64,000 nt of DNA from Limnoperna fortunei (taxonomy: Eukaryota > Mollusca > Bivalvia > Mytilida > Modiolidae), in the NCBI GenBank assembly GCA_944474755.1, contig OX104112.1, forward strand, positions 2,204,001 through 2,268,000. Direction: 5' to 3'. Below, in pieces: positions 34,401 through 45,160 of the stretch. Both the position numbers and the translations under genes were made by a program. The stretch's first letter is position 1. Every line of letters begins with the position of its first letter. The notes under the pieces were generated by a model, which saw only the letters and a program-made list of their open reading frames with translations, was not told the DNA's origin and ran no database searches.

Positions 34401-36600
34401 ACTTAGTTCACGTAGTTCAGCACACCAGCTAATTCTCAAATACAGTGTACGCTAAACCAGTAAATTCTTAATATGTAGTACACAAAACCAGTAAATTCTC
34501 CATACGTTATACGCTAAACCAGTAAATTTTCAATACGTAGAACACCAATTCCCTGTTAATTCTCAATATGAAGTACACAAAACAAGTTAATTTTCAATAC
34601 GTAGTGCAACAGGCCAGTCAATTGTTAAATACGTAGGACACTAAACCAGTAAATCCCCAATACGTAGTATACCAAGCCAGCAAATTGTCACTACGTAGAA
34701 CACCAAGCTAGTAAATTCTCAATACGTAGTATACCAAGCCAGTAAATTCTCAATACGTAGTATACCAAGCCAGTAAATTCTAAATACGTAGAACACCAAG
34801 CCAGTAAATTCTCAATACGTAGTATACCAAGCCAGTAAATTCTCAATACGTAGTATACCAAGTCAGTAAATTCTCAATACGTAGTACACCAAGCCAGTAA
34901 ATTCTCAATACGTGGTATACCAAGTCAGTAAATTCTAAATACGTAGAACACCAAGCCAGTAAATTCTCAATACGTAGTATACCAAGCCAGTAAATTCTCA
35001 ATACGTGGTATACCAAGTCAGTAAATTCTCAATACGTAGTACACCAAGCCAGTAAATTCTCAATACGTAGTACACCAAGCCAGTAAATTCTAAATACGTA
35101 GAACACCAAGTCAGTAAATTCTCAATACGTAGTATACCAAGCCAGTAAATTCTCAATACGTAGTATACCAAGCCAGTAAATTCTCAATACGTAGTACACC
35201 AAGCCAGTAAATTCTCAATACGTGGTATACCAAGTCAGTAAATTCTCAATACGTAATATACCAAGCCAGTAAATTCTTAATACGTAGTACACCAAGCCAG
35301 TAAATTCTTAATACGTAGTACACCAAGCCAGTAAATTCTCAATACGTAATATACCAAGCCAGTAAATTCTCAATACGTAGAACACCAAGCCAGTAAATTC
35401 TCAATACGTAGTACACCAAGCTAGTAAATTTATTCTCAATACGTAGTATACCAAGCCAGTAAATTCTTAATACGTAGTACACCAAGTCAGTAAATTCTCA
35501 AAACGTAGAAATTCTCAATAATAAATTCTCAATACGTAGTATACCAAGTCAGTAAATTCTCAATACGTAGTACACCAAGCCAGTTTTAATTCTCAATACG
35601 TAGTTCACAAAACCAGTAAATTCTCAATACGTAGTACAAAACAAACAGTAAATTCTCAATACGTAGTTCACAAAACCAGTAAATTCTCAATACGTAGTAC
35701 ACCAGGTCAGTAAATTCTCAATACATAGTTCACAAAACCAATAAATTCTCAATACGTAGTACACCAAAGCAATAAATTCTCAATATGTAGGACAACAAAC
35801 CAGTAAATTCTCAATACGCAGTTCACAAAACCAGTAAACCATTCTCAATACGTAGTACAAATAAACCCAGTAAATTCTCAATACGTAGTACAAAAAAACC
35901 AGTAAATTCTCAATACGTAGTAAAAAAACCAGTTAATTCTCAATACGTAGCACACCAAGCCAGTAAATTCTCAATACGTCGTACACAAAACCAGTAAATT
36001 CTCAATACGTAGCACACCAAGCCAGTAAATTCTCAATATGTAGTTTACAAAACCAGTAAATTCTCAATACGTTGTACACCAAAGCAATAAATTCTCAATA
36101 TGTAGGACAACAAACCAGTAAATTCTCAATACGTAGTTCATAAAACCAGTAAATTCTCAATACGTAGTACAAAAAAACCAGTAAATTCTCAATACGTATT
36201 ACAAAAAAACCCAGTAAATTCTCAATACGTAGTACAAAAAAAACCCAGTAAATTCTCAATACGTAGTACAAAAAAACCAGTAAATTCTCAATACGTAGTA
36301 CAAAAAAACCAGTAAATTCTCAATACGTAGCACACCAAGCCAGTAAATTTTCAATACGTAGTACACCAAGCTAGTAAATTCTCAATACATAGTACACCAA
36401 GCCAGTAAATTCTCAATACGTAGTACAAAAAAACCCAGTAAATTCTCAATACGTAGCACACCAAGCCAGTAAATTCTCAATACGTAGTACACCAAACCAG
36501 TAAATTCTCAATACGTAGTACACCAAGCCAGTAAATTCTCAATACGTAGTAAAAAAAAACCCAGTAAATTCTCAATACGTAGTACACTAAACCAGACAAT
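34400..36600. repeat. Minisatellite, 31-bp unit, about 70 copies
   Basis: The unit is CAGTAAATTCTCAATACGTA plus GTATACCAAGC, with a central TACGTA palindrome. The left part (to ~35580) mostly has ACCAAGC/ACCAAGT; the right part mixes in TTCACAAAAC and ACAAAAAAAC subtypes, so the array grew from at least two founder variants. Edges (34400-34640, 36560-36730) are degenerate. No open frame of note. Confidence 0.97.
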
Positions 36601-37639
36601 GTTCAATAAGAACACAAAACCAATTAGTGCTCAATTGTCAATACCAAACCTTAATTATCAATACGTGGTACACTAAACTAATTAATTATTAGTACGTGGT
36701 GCACAAAACCAGTCAATTTTCAATACCAATTATAGCCTGCTTTCTGTCACAATAGATAACTCTTTATCCGAGCAAGGAAAATCGTACGGTTTTTATGACA
36801 TAAAAATTCACTAATATACATGATTAACAAACAATATCACATAATAATGTTTATTAGTGGTAAAGGGAGGTTAGGAGGTAATTACCCGCGGGACTGAAAT
36901 TTCAAAAACTGAACGTACTTCGACTAGAAAAACAATCAGACTCAAAACTCATACTTCTACATTCTAAATTGGTGATGCTTGGAGTTTCAATATTCTTTAT
37001 TCGTTCCACATTCTAACACTTATATTTGACATTCTTCATGCAGAGTGTTTTGCTATAATTTTTAAGATATGATTTCTTTATTTTAAATTTTATCTAAATT
37101 GTCCAGTTCAATATTCCTAATTACATAATCGATTTCAGCGTTTTTCAATTAATAATATGTTGAGATAAAGTGGCATCAGAGAATTGTTAAAATGAGTGTT
37201 TAGTAGTGTGTAAAAATGACGTGCTGGAATACCATTGGAAAAAAAGAGTAATGGAATTTTTTGAACCATAAATCAGACTAATAACAGAACAGAAATCGAA
37301 TTTAGTTGACACCGCAAATCCCCATAGTGCGTGTACAGACAATGGTTACTTCAATACAATGTTTAAAACATTTCTATACTCAAAGTTGCACCCCCATCAC
37401 TCAGCATTTTGCTTGCATTTTTTTTTATTATTCCCTACTGTACCTTTATAGTGGTAAAATCTAATTTGAAAAAATTCTACACGAGAACAAGTTCATATTT
37501 TATATTATGCCTTTGTTGTTGACATGTCCGAAATCATTCTTGACGTTTGCTACGGGAATTTTCCGTTGGTTTAAAAACCAGATCGTCTGCTTTCGTAGCA
37601 TTTAATGGTATTCGGACACACCGCGAGACTTTTTCCGCC
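36601..37639. other. Degenerate array edge, then unassigned AT-rich sequence
   Basis: Up to about 36730 weak 31-bp-unit remnants continue (TCAATACCAA, TAATTATTAGTACGTGG). The rest is AT-rich with poly-T and no gene or element recognised. Confidence 0.5.
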
Positions 37640-37643
37640 TTAA

Positions 37644-37912
37644 GGTATCCGACCCATAATTGACCACGTGATCATATTTGGTGTCCCGGATGTCCATTGT
37701 TTGTCAATGGAGCAGACCTCGGTAATGTTCGGCAAACATCGGAACTACTATTTGAGCAACTAAATTTTTTTCTCAAAACTGTCAACATTGACTCAAAGTA
37801 AAACAATATATTTACTTTGTATCATTAATTAGTAATATATTGAGTAAATAAATTTGCATTTCTTGGTCTAAAAATAAAATTAAACGGTGACTTCAATTAT
37901 GGGTCGGATACC
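37644..37912. mobile_element. 269-bp MITE with TTAA target duplication
   Basis: The left end GGTATCCGACCCATAATTGA (37644-37663) is the exact reverse complement of the right end (37893-37912). Both ends are flanked by TTAA (37640-37643 and 37913-37916). TTAA duplications are made by piggyBac and Kolobok transposases; the GG terminus fits Kolobok better than the CCY terminus usual for piggyBac. The interior (AT-rich right half, CACGTGATCA near the left end) has no coding capacity. The exact ends imply a fairly young insertion. Confidence 0.85.
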
Positions 37913-37916
37913 TTAA

Positions 37917-38489
37917 TTGCAGACGACATTACCCGAAGGACAACAATCGACTTCTCCAAACATACACTTCAGTTGTAATTAAGGTCAGACGTTTATTTAG
38001 AAAATTGCTATGTCAAAATGAAAAAAAATTCCGCCGAATTTCAAAACGCTTAATAATTTTGGAAAAGAAATCAATTCACACATTTGTGGATCTACAACAG
38101 GAGCATTAGCAGCACCAAACGCGGTCAGCCAAAAAAAACCAGCTTACAGACACGATAGCATTGCATATAATTATCTCGTCAGTTCTGATATCCGGGTTTG
38201 CGGACTTGATACCCATCTTGTTTGAATTGATACTAAAATTAATTGCCAGTTTTACTTTAAACTCTACTTTTTTAATCGATACAAGACTTTTATTAACTTC
38301 ATACTCGCCTTTCTTAACTAAATGTGTCCCTGTTTATTAATATACCGATGCTTGTAGTCTGAAAAAAAAAACATATGTAAAGGTAAATGATACGTAAAAC
38401 TATATACTGACCTTATGCCCTTGCTATAAAATCTAAAGCAGAACGTTAGTCTATTACAAACTGCCAGTTTGTCAGATTCACATTACATT
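37917..38489. other. Unassigned AT-rich stretch
   Basis: No gene, RNA or repeat recognised. Confidence 0.5.
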
Positions 38490-38735
38490 CCACAATTTGC
38501 CATCTGTTTCAACGTGTCCACGTTTTTATTGGTGTAGGAATCCGTTGTGCCCGGAGAAAACGCAGACCTTTAAAAGAAAGTTAAGCAATCCTTATCAAAT
38601 CGGGTAGGAGTCGATCACTGCTGGCCTGAAGTAAGATGTGAACAACTCCCAGCCTCAGTATTTACACACCAATGAGTAACAAAATAACTGAATCTACTAT
38701 TCGTCCATTAACGACCCGGGTCAAGAAATGTTGTC
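38490..38735 (-). mobile_element. tRNA-derived SINE, minus orientation
   Basis: The reverse complement contains, in SINE order, GGACGAATAGTAGATTCA, GAGGCTGGGAGTTGTTC (degraded B-box), GATAAGGATTGCTTAAC, GCGTTTTCTCCGGGC and CACCAATAAAAACGTGGAC. These match the body of the SINEs at 6283 and 17988. A 62-codon plus-strand frame overlapping it has no support. Confidence 0.65.
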
Positions 38736-39149
38736 TTAAAGTTAAATTAAAGCATTCGACAAGTCGTCAACAAAATGTATCAAAACTAGGTAGTGTACAA
38801 AACTTTACCCATTTTTCCTTGATGAATACGCGTTTTTGGTCCTTTTGCATATCTCTCTGAAGTAAATTTGTTTTCGCATGTGTGACTCCTTTCCCAGTTT
38901 CAAACAATTTCATATAAACAATTTCTAGTTTGTCTATTTTTTGTTTTTGTTTGGAGGGAATCATGAGTACCTAATGAGAATCCTATTCTTTTCTCATTCG
39001 AATATTGAGAATACCGGAATTTCAGCATAAAGTCAATCCTTTTCAATTAGCTGGTCACTTTGCTCTAGGTCAGGCTCGATCTTATAAGCCAGTAATCAAT
39101 TTTACCAAGACCTATGCAATACAATAGCTGCCTAAGAAGACGTTTTTCA
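38736..39149. other. Unassigned spacer
   Basis: No recognised gene or repeat. Confidence 0.4.
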
Positions 39150-39655
39150 TTAAGTGATGATACTTTGTCATTATGTGATGATACTTTTTTCATTATATGA
39201 TGATAACGTGTCATTATGTGATGATACTTTTTCATTATGTGACTATACTTTTCCATTATATGATGATACTTTTTCATTATGTGATGATACTTTTCATTAT
39301 GTGACTATACTTTTCCATTATATGATGATACTTTTTCATTATGTGATGATACTTTTTCATTATGTGATGATACTTTTTCATTATGTGATGATACTTTTTC
39401 ATTATATGATGATACTTTTTCATTATGTGACGATACTTTGTCATTATATGATGATACGTTTTCATTATATGATGATACTTTTTCATTATATGATGATACT
39501 TTTCCATTATATGATGAATACTTTTTCATTATGTGATGATACTTCTTCATTATGTGATGAGACTTTTTCATTATGTGACGATACTTTTTCATTATGTGAC
39601 GATACTTTTTCATTATATGATGATACTTTGTCATTGTGTCGTGATACTGCGTTGT
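39150..39655. repeat. Minisatellite, 21-bp unit, about 24 copies
   Basis: The unit is TTTTTCATTATGTGATGATA plus C, with TGTGA/TATGA variants. With 21 divisible by three and no stop in several frames, long frames appear on both strands (HYVMILF-type and HHIMKKY-type repeats of seven residues). Start and end of these frames coincide with the array edges, so they are not genes. Confidence 0.95.
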
Positions 39656-39889
39656 TATGAGGCAAAACGTCTGATTACATGCAGATCAATAAGTCTAAGC
39701 TTAACTCTTATAATTATTATAAGTTCCTGATTCATGTTGAATGGGTAACACTTCAAGTTTGAGGACTTATCTTGCACATTTTATGTAATTACACCTTCAA
39801 AGAAGAAGTGGTATCCTGCTTTTTCCCATGTCCGTCCGTAGGTTCGTAATATCGTCACACTTTTTTGGAAAAGCAGGAGTATCACTAGT
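39656..39889. other. Unassigned spacer
   Basis: No recognised gene or repeat. Confidence 0.4.
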
Positions 39890-40275
39890 AAGCTTTGGCT
39901 CAGAGATTTACTTGTTCATCACAGATGGGCTCAGAGATTTACTTCTTCACCACAGATGGGCTCAGATATTTACTTGTTCACCACAGATGGGCTCAGAGAT
40001 TTACTTCTTCACCACAGACGTGCTAAGAGATTTACTTGTTCACCACAGATGTGCTCAGAGATTTACTTGTTCACCACATATGTGCTCAGAGATTTACTTG
40101 TTAACCACAGATGGGCTCAGAGATTTACTTGTTCACCAGAGATGGGCTCAGATATTTACTTGTTCACCACATATGGGCTCAGAGATTTACTTGTTCACCA
40201 CAGATGTGCTAAGAGATTTACTTGTTCACCACAGATGGGCTCAGAGATTTACTTGTTCACCACAGATGTGCTTGA
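39890..40275. repeat. Minisatellite, 31-bp unit, about 12 copies
   Basis: The unit contains CAGAGATTTACTTGTTCACC and ACAGATGGGCT. It differs in sequence from the other 31-bp array at 34.4 kb. Three units restore the reading frame, which yields plus-strand frames with a 31-residue period (SEIYLFTTDGLRDLLVHHRW); these are by-products. Confidence 0.95.
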
Positions 40276-40554
40276 AAACAATAACTGAAAAAGAAACTAA
40301 CAAATGTAAACTTATTTTGTTATTGTCAATTTATTGAAGTTTATGTTAGGGTCAAGAGCCTAAGACAGGTGAGGCTTCCTCGCCCTCTATAGCCTCTTGA
40401 TAATGTTGTTAAACTATCTTATATAATTTAACCAAGTTATGCCTTAGGTAAGGGATATGTTGTGTTTTAAACTGAGCATCTTTTTGAGTATTCCTATACT
40501 ATTCTACCGCCCAACACTTTTTGTTTGCGCCTCACGCAATTTGTCTCAGAGCTT
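40276..40554. other. Unassigned spacer
   Basis: No recognised gene or repeat. Confidence 0.4.
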
Positions 40555-40800
40555 TTTTCTGATTTGTTGAGCATACATATAGATCTCATAATTAGTTCCG
40601 ATTGGTTGAACAGACAAAGTGATGTCAAAGGTTATTTCCGATTGGTTGAGCAGACACAGTGGTCTCTGAGTTTATTTCTGATTGGTTGAGGAGACACAGT
40701 GGTCCCAGAGCTTGTTTCCGATAGGTTGAGCAGACAAAGTGGTCTGAGGGCTTATTTCCGATTAGTGGAGGAGCCACATTGATGGAGAGAATTAGTTTCC
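40555..40800. repeat. Minisatellite, 40-bp unit, about 6 copies
   Basis: The unit contains TTTCCGATTGGTTGAGCAGA plus CACAGTGGTC and is moderately diverged. Most copies have GATTGG, the complement of a CCAAT box. Its sequence is distinct from the other 40-bp array at 54.9 kb, although that also carries GATTGG. Confidence 0.85.
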
Positions 40801-41689
40801 AATAAAAAGTTAGATTTTCATATTATGCATAGAATGAATGAATTTGGTTAACTAAATTACTTACTTATTATTATGACTTGGAACCAGCACACTACTCACA
40901 CATTAGACCGACATGGTTCGGATCCGATATGTCCCCATCAAAATCGGAAACCCACGCCCGGCGTGTTCTCGCTTTGCTACCACTTACCGACGGTGGGCAC
41001 ACTTGTATTTATTTTCTCGTTTTTATGAATATTTAGGATGTCCCATTTTGATTGTTTTGCTTGTACTTACGGCGATAGTTTACAGCAAATAAAAATAGTT
41101 TAAACCAATAGACGTCGTACCCATTGGCTAATTAAAATTAATGATTGTTGACGAAAACGAGTAAATATCTACAAGGTTAGTATAGTAGCACAGCGAGAAC
41201 ACTTTGTTGTCATTTCACTTGGACATTTGTCGGACGCAGAACTGATCAGTCCTATGCCATTCCACTCGCACATTTTCCTGACCAGTAGTTGATTTCACAA
41301 AAAGTCGAAAGTGTAAAATTTATCGTAAGTGTTGGAAGAAAAAGAGAAACCATTGTGACGTCAGCACTTACGATATATTTAAGAAATAATTCATGGCTGC
41401 CACAATTTTATGGATTATTTAAATAATGGTATGCATCATATTAATGAATATATTGCCACGAGCGTTAACGAGTGCAGAGGTAAATTAAAAAAAAACAAAC
41501 TTAAAAGTCTTTAGTAACTGAAATAACGATTGTGTTCGTAGTATACGTTTTGTTTATTTGTGTGTGAATGTTGTTTGACGACAACTTAAGCAGTTTAGCT
41601 ATATCATGCCGTTTTTTGGGGATAGAAATATGAAGTACCCGGGAAAAATCCCGACCTGCGGTGGGAAAGATGACGATTCTCTGCAATTA
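40801..41689. other. Spacer with two inverted-repeat pairs
   Basis: GTGTTCTCGCTTTGCTAC (near 40965) is complementary, with one mismatch, to GTAGCACAGCGAGAACAC (near 41187), so a ~240-bp foldback is possible. A second hairpin pairs TTATCGTAAGTGTTG (about 41321) with CAGCACTTACGATATA (about 41365). No coding sequence recognised. Confidence 0.45.
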
Positions 41690-42612
41690 AGATTGAAGTC
41701 AAGTGCACCCTGTCCGTACTGAGACTCGAAACAGCAATCCCAGTGTTTGAAGTCGAGTGCACCCTGCCCGTACTGAGACTTGAACCCGCAATCCCAGTGT
41801 TTGAAGTCGAGTGCACCCTGCCCGTACTGAGACTCAAACCCGCAATCCCAGTGTTTGAAGTCGAGTGCACCCTGTCCGTACTGAGACTTGAACCCGCAAT
41901 CCCAGTGTTTGAAGTCGAGTGCACCCTGTCCGTACTGAGACTTGAACCCGCAATCCCAGTGTTTGAAGTCGAGTGCACCCTGCCCGTACTGAGACTTGAA
42001 CCCGCAATCCCAGTGTTTGAAGTCCAGTGCACCCTGTCCGTACTGAGACTTGAACCCGCAATCCCAGTGTTTGAAGTCGAGTGCACCCTGTCGTACTGAG
42101 ACTTGAACCCGCAATCCCAGTGTTTGAAGTCGAGTGCACCCTGGCCGTACTGAGACTTGAACCCGCAATCCCAGTGTTTGAAGTCGAGTGCACCCTGTCC
42201 GTACTGAGACTTGAACCCGCAATCCCAGTGTTTGAAGTCGAGTGCACCCTGGCCGTACTGAGACTTGAACCCGCAATCCCAGTGTTTGAAGTCGAGTGCA
42301 CCCTGTCCGTACTGAGACTTGAACCCGCAATCCCAGTGTTTGAAGTCCAGTGCACCCTGCCCGTACTGAGACTTGAACCCGCAATCCCAGTGTTTGAAGT
42401 CGAGTGCACCCTGTCCGTACTGAGACTTGAACCCGCAATCCCAGTGTTTGAAGTCGAGTGCACCCTGTCCGTACTGAGACTTGAACCCGCAATCCCAGTG
42501 TTTGAAGTCCAGTGCACCCTGCCCGTACTGAGACTTGAACCCGCAATCCCAGTGTTTGAAGTCGAGTGCACCCTGTCCGTACTGAGACTTGAACCCGCAA
42601 TCCCAGTGTTTA
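41690..42612 (-). repeat. 54-bp minisatellite built from a SINE B-box segment, 17 copies
   Basis: On the minus strand each unit contains GCGGGTTCAAGTCTCAGTAC followed by GGACAGGGTGCACTCGACTT. This matches the SINE at 6354-6395 (GTGGGTTCGAGTCTCACTGC, GGGCAGGGTGCACTCGACTT) at 38 of 42 positions. GGTTCAAGTCT fits the RNA polymerase III B-box pattern except for its last base. GTGCACCCTG marks spaced 54 bp confirm the period, with one 53-bp unit. As 54 is divisible by three, frames of up to 347 codons are open across it, with an 18-residue repeat; they begin and end at array edges and are not genes. Little divergence implies recent expansion. Confidence 0.93.
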
Positions 42613-42679
42613 ATAGTTATTAACATTAGATTACTAACTATAACCAATCAGCCACTATCAGTTTTGAAATGGACGAACA

Positions 42680-42766
42680 ATTATGAGTTCGAATCCCGCT
42701 GGGGGTAAGTAAAAATCTGACAGCGTTAAAAATCTAATTCTAACAGTGTTGGGCTTAATTTGTATA
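42680..42766 (+). mobile_element. Second SINE family, copy 2 (left half of an inverted pair)
   Basis: B-box GAGTTCGAATCCCGCTGG is followed by GGGTAAGTAAAAATCTGACA, GCGTTAAAAATCTAATTCTA and ACAGTGTTGGGCTTAATTTG, as in the copy at 19692. The A-box half of the head is missing. The following copy is its mirror image. Confidence 0.7.
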
Positions 42767-42868
42767 TACGTCTTCAAATTAAGTCCAACACTGTTAGAAT
42801 TAGATTTTAACACTGTCAAAGATTGGCTTACCCTCAGCGGGATTCGAACTCACATCGTTGTGACTTAT
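42767..42868 (-). mobile_element. Second SINE family, copy 3 (right half of the inverted pair)
   Basis: The reverse complement reads GATGTGAGTTCGAATCCCGC, then GAGGGTAAGCCAATCTTTGA, TTAAAATCTAATTCTAACAG and TGTTGGACTTAATTTGAAGA. Together with copy 2 it makes a hairpin whose inner arms (42725-42762 and 42774-42812) are nearly perfect, with an 11-nt loop. It ends 35 bp from the BIR exon, inside what would be its downstream intron. Confidence 0.7.
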
Positions 42869-42902
42869 AAATATATAGTGAGATGTAAATGCAAAACTAT
42901 AC

Positions 42903-43040
42903 CTGAATAGAAGAAGCCAGCTGCAACCAGTTCTTCTGGACTGACAATATTATCCCGTTTAGTGAAACGTTTTGTCCCCAGGTCGTCGTCTTCGTATGCG
43001 GGGTATTTATGCTGGATATTCTTAGACACTTTTTCATGAA
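42903..43040 (-). CDS. Exon encoding the N-terminal half of a BIR domain (IAP family)
   Basis: The minus strand shows a textbook acceptor, CTTTCTTGTTTCAG, ending at 43041. A 138-bp open segment follows, then CAG|GTATAG as donor at 42903/42902. The exon is phase-1 symmetric (2 nt, 45 codons, 1 nt) and encodes HEKVSKNIQHKYPAYEDDDL, GTKRFTKRDNI and VSPEELVAAGFFYSG. The last part is the diagnostic BIR start (x-PEELAxAGFFYTG); the zinc ligands CxxC...H...C would be in the next exon, which I could not find to the left, where SINEs and the B-box array sit. BIR domains of inhibitor-of-apoptosis proteins bind caspases or other partners in the cytosol, and the family is expanded in bivalves. The usual Trp after the RxxxF pair seems absent. 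It may be a live exon with long introns or an orphan duplicate. Confidence 0.65.
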
Positions 43041-43423
43041 CTGAAACAAGAAAGACTTTTATTGTTATACGACCAGGGCTCTTAACACTGATATCGGGGA
43101 ACCTCTTGACTACAACGTAATGTTCTAGCAGTTCGCGAAACATATAATTAGTATATTTTTGGCTGCACACAAAACGATCTACTGATACAATTTAAAATGG
43201 GGAATATATGTAAAAATAAGTATGGTTATGTTTTCTTGAGAAAACTCTCGGCATGCAGAAGGAACGTGAAAAGGCAAACAAAACTCCTGTACCTCAACGA
43301 GCGACATTCCTAAAACTCCATCACACCCTAAAACACCCCGGGATACTAACTAAAAAACCCTTGAAAAAAATATGTGTAATTCATTGATGTACAAAGCTTT
43401 TATATTTATAGTTACTAAATGTC
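43041..43423 (-). other. Probable intron upstream of the BIR exon
   Basis: The frame of the exon stays open to about 43170 beyond the acceptor, but this part lacks family similarity. No further exon with acceptor and donor was recognised up to the duplication at 43424. Confidence 0.35.
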
Positions 43424-44190
43424 GTTTACCTGTTTTTGTCTTTGTTATTCAACAAAATATATTCTTAGAGTCTGTGTGTGTATAACCTTTTTCCTTTTTA
43501 CACCTCTTAGTTCTAAAGAATGTAGTAAATTCCAGAGAGGATGTGTATTGCTTTATTTCATTCATAAAGTCGAGTGTCTTCGTTGAAGGCCGCGTTTACA
43601 TCAACATCCGGTTAACTGACAAGTTGAAGTTTCCACTTGTTCAAGTAATTAACATTTAAATTGCTCGGATTTGTGAATGGAAACACTAATTAGCTTGGCA
43701 GAGCTATATACGCACACACTTATGTGACGAAATATACTCTTAATAACAAGTTAAATGTGACAAATATGGTGCAGAGCAGTTAAAATGAATCTTAAGTCAT
43801 ATTGATTCTTGTTCTAAAAATAGTATAATCCTTGCTTTAGCATGTTTAGAGAAAGTAGTTAATATAATAATATAATGTCGTTTACCTGTCGTTTGTCTTT
43901 GTTGTACATAGCTGTTTGTTTGTTTGTTTGTTTGTTATTTGAGTTTGTGCTCCGTAGTTTAGTAAATTCCTAAATTAGTTGCTTTATTTCATTCATAAAG
44001 TGGGGTATCTCCGTGGAAGGTCGTTTACATCAACATCTGGTTAATTAACAACATGTGAAAGTAAGTTGAATTTTCTTCTCTTAAAGTATTTGTTCGGGTA
44101 ATTAACATTTAAATTGCCGGATTTTTGACGAGAAACACTTATTAGCTTTACAAAGCTATATACGCAGACACTCATGTGACTAAATATACT
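43424..44190. repeat. Two-copy direct duplication, ~449-bp offset
   Basis: The segment AATGTCGTTTACCTG...TTTGTCTTTGTT (43424) recurs at 43873. Both copies continue with TTGCTTTATTTCATTCATAA, TTTACATCAACATC.GGTTAA, GTAATTAACATTTAAATTGC and AGCTATATACGCA. The second copy carries a GTTTGTTTGTTTG run and other indels. The copies are old and non-coding. Confidence 0.8.
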
Positions 44191-44256
44191 CTTCTAATTT
44201 TCTATATATAAATCGTCATAACTTTTGAGAATAAAGATATTAACAAAAATCTATTA

Positions 44257-45160
44257 ATGAATAATTTTGAAGGTAAGTGTGATGGCGAACCGACTCCTAC
44301 TGTAGGTAAGTGTGATGGAGGACCGGATCATACTTTATGTAAGTGTGATGGAGAACCGACTAATACTGTAGGTAAGGGGGATGGAGAACCGACTCATATT
44401 GTAGGTAAGTGTGATGGAGAACCGACTCATACTGTAGGTAAGTGTGATGGAGAACAGACTCATACTGTAGGTAAGTGTGATGGAGAATCGATTCATACTG
44501 TAGGTAAGTGAGATGGAGAACCGGCTCATACTGTAGGGAAGTGTGATGGAGGACCGACTCATACTGTAGGTAAGTGTGATGAAGGACCGACTCATACTGT
44601 AGGGAAGTTTGATGGAGGACCGACTCATACTGTAGATAAGTGTAATGTAGGACCGGCTCATACTGTAGGTAAGTGTAATGGAGAACCGGCTCATATTGTA
44701 GGTAAGTGTGATGGAGGACCTTCTCATTCTGTAGGTAAGTGTAATGGCGGATCGGCTCATTCTGTAGGTAAGTGTAATGGAGGACCGTTTCATATTGTAG
44801 CTAAGTTTGACCGTCTCATACTGTACAGTTAGGTCAGTACGATGGAAAACCGGATATTACTGTAGGCAATTGTGATGGAAGACCAGCTCATACTTTATGT
44901 AAGTGTGATGTAGGATTTGCTCATTTTGTAGATAAGTGTAATGGAGGACCGGCTCATGCTGTATTTAAGTGTGATGGAGGACCGGCTCATACTGTAGGTA
45001 AGTGTGAACGAGGACCGGCTCATACTGTAGGTAAGTGTGATTGATCACCGGCTCCTTCTGTAGGTAGGTGTGATGGAAGACCGGCCTATACTGTAGGTAA
45101 GTGTGATGTAGATCCGGCTCATACTTTAGGTAAGTATGATGGTGGAAAAGCTCGTTACTG
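44257..45160. repeat. Minisatellite, 33-bp unit, about 28 copies
   Basis: The unit is GTAGGTAAGTGTGATGGAGG plus ACCGGCTCATACT, moderately diverged, especially at the right. With 33 divisible by three, plus-strand frames read a GKCDGEPTHTV-type 11-residue repeat and minus-strand frames a SMSRSSITLTY type; both are by-products. Nearly every unit has AG|GTAAGT, a full match to the 5' splice-site consensus on the plus strand. Confidence 0.95.

Noticed and set aside
39154..39660. 168-codon HYVMILF-repeat protein
   Set aside because: By-product of the 21-bp array; open frames occur on both strands at the same place.
40963..41204. Complete MITE between the 18-bp inverted arms
   Set aside because: Only the arms match; no target duplication or terminal boundary could be defined, so it is noted only as an inverted repeat.
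41604..42647. 347- and 333-codon minus-strand frames as repeat-protein genes
   Set aside because: They are open only because the 54-bp unit is divisible by three and lacks stops; edges coincide with the array, several frames are open at once, and the unit is a SINE segment.
44257..44511. GKCDGEPTHTV repeat protein
   Set aside because: By-product of the 33-bp array; the frame ends at a unit with TGA and no signal or extension is seen.
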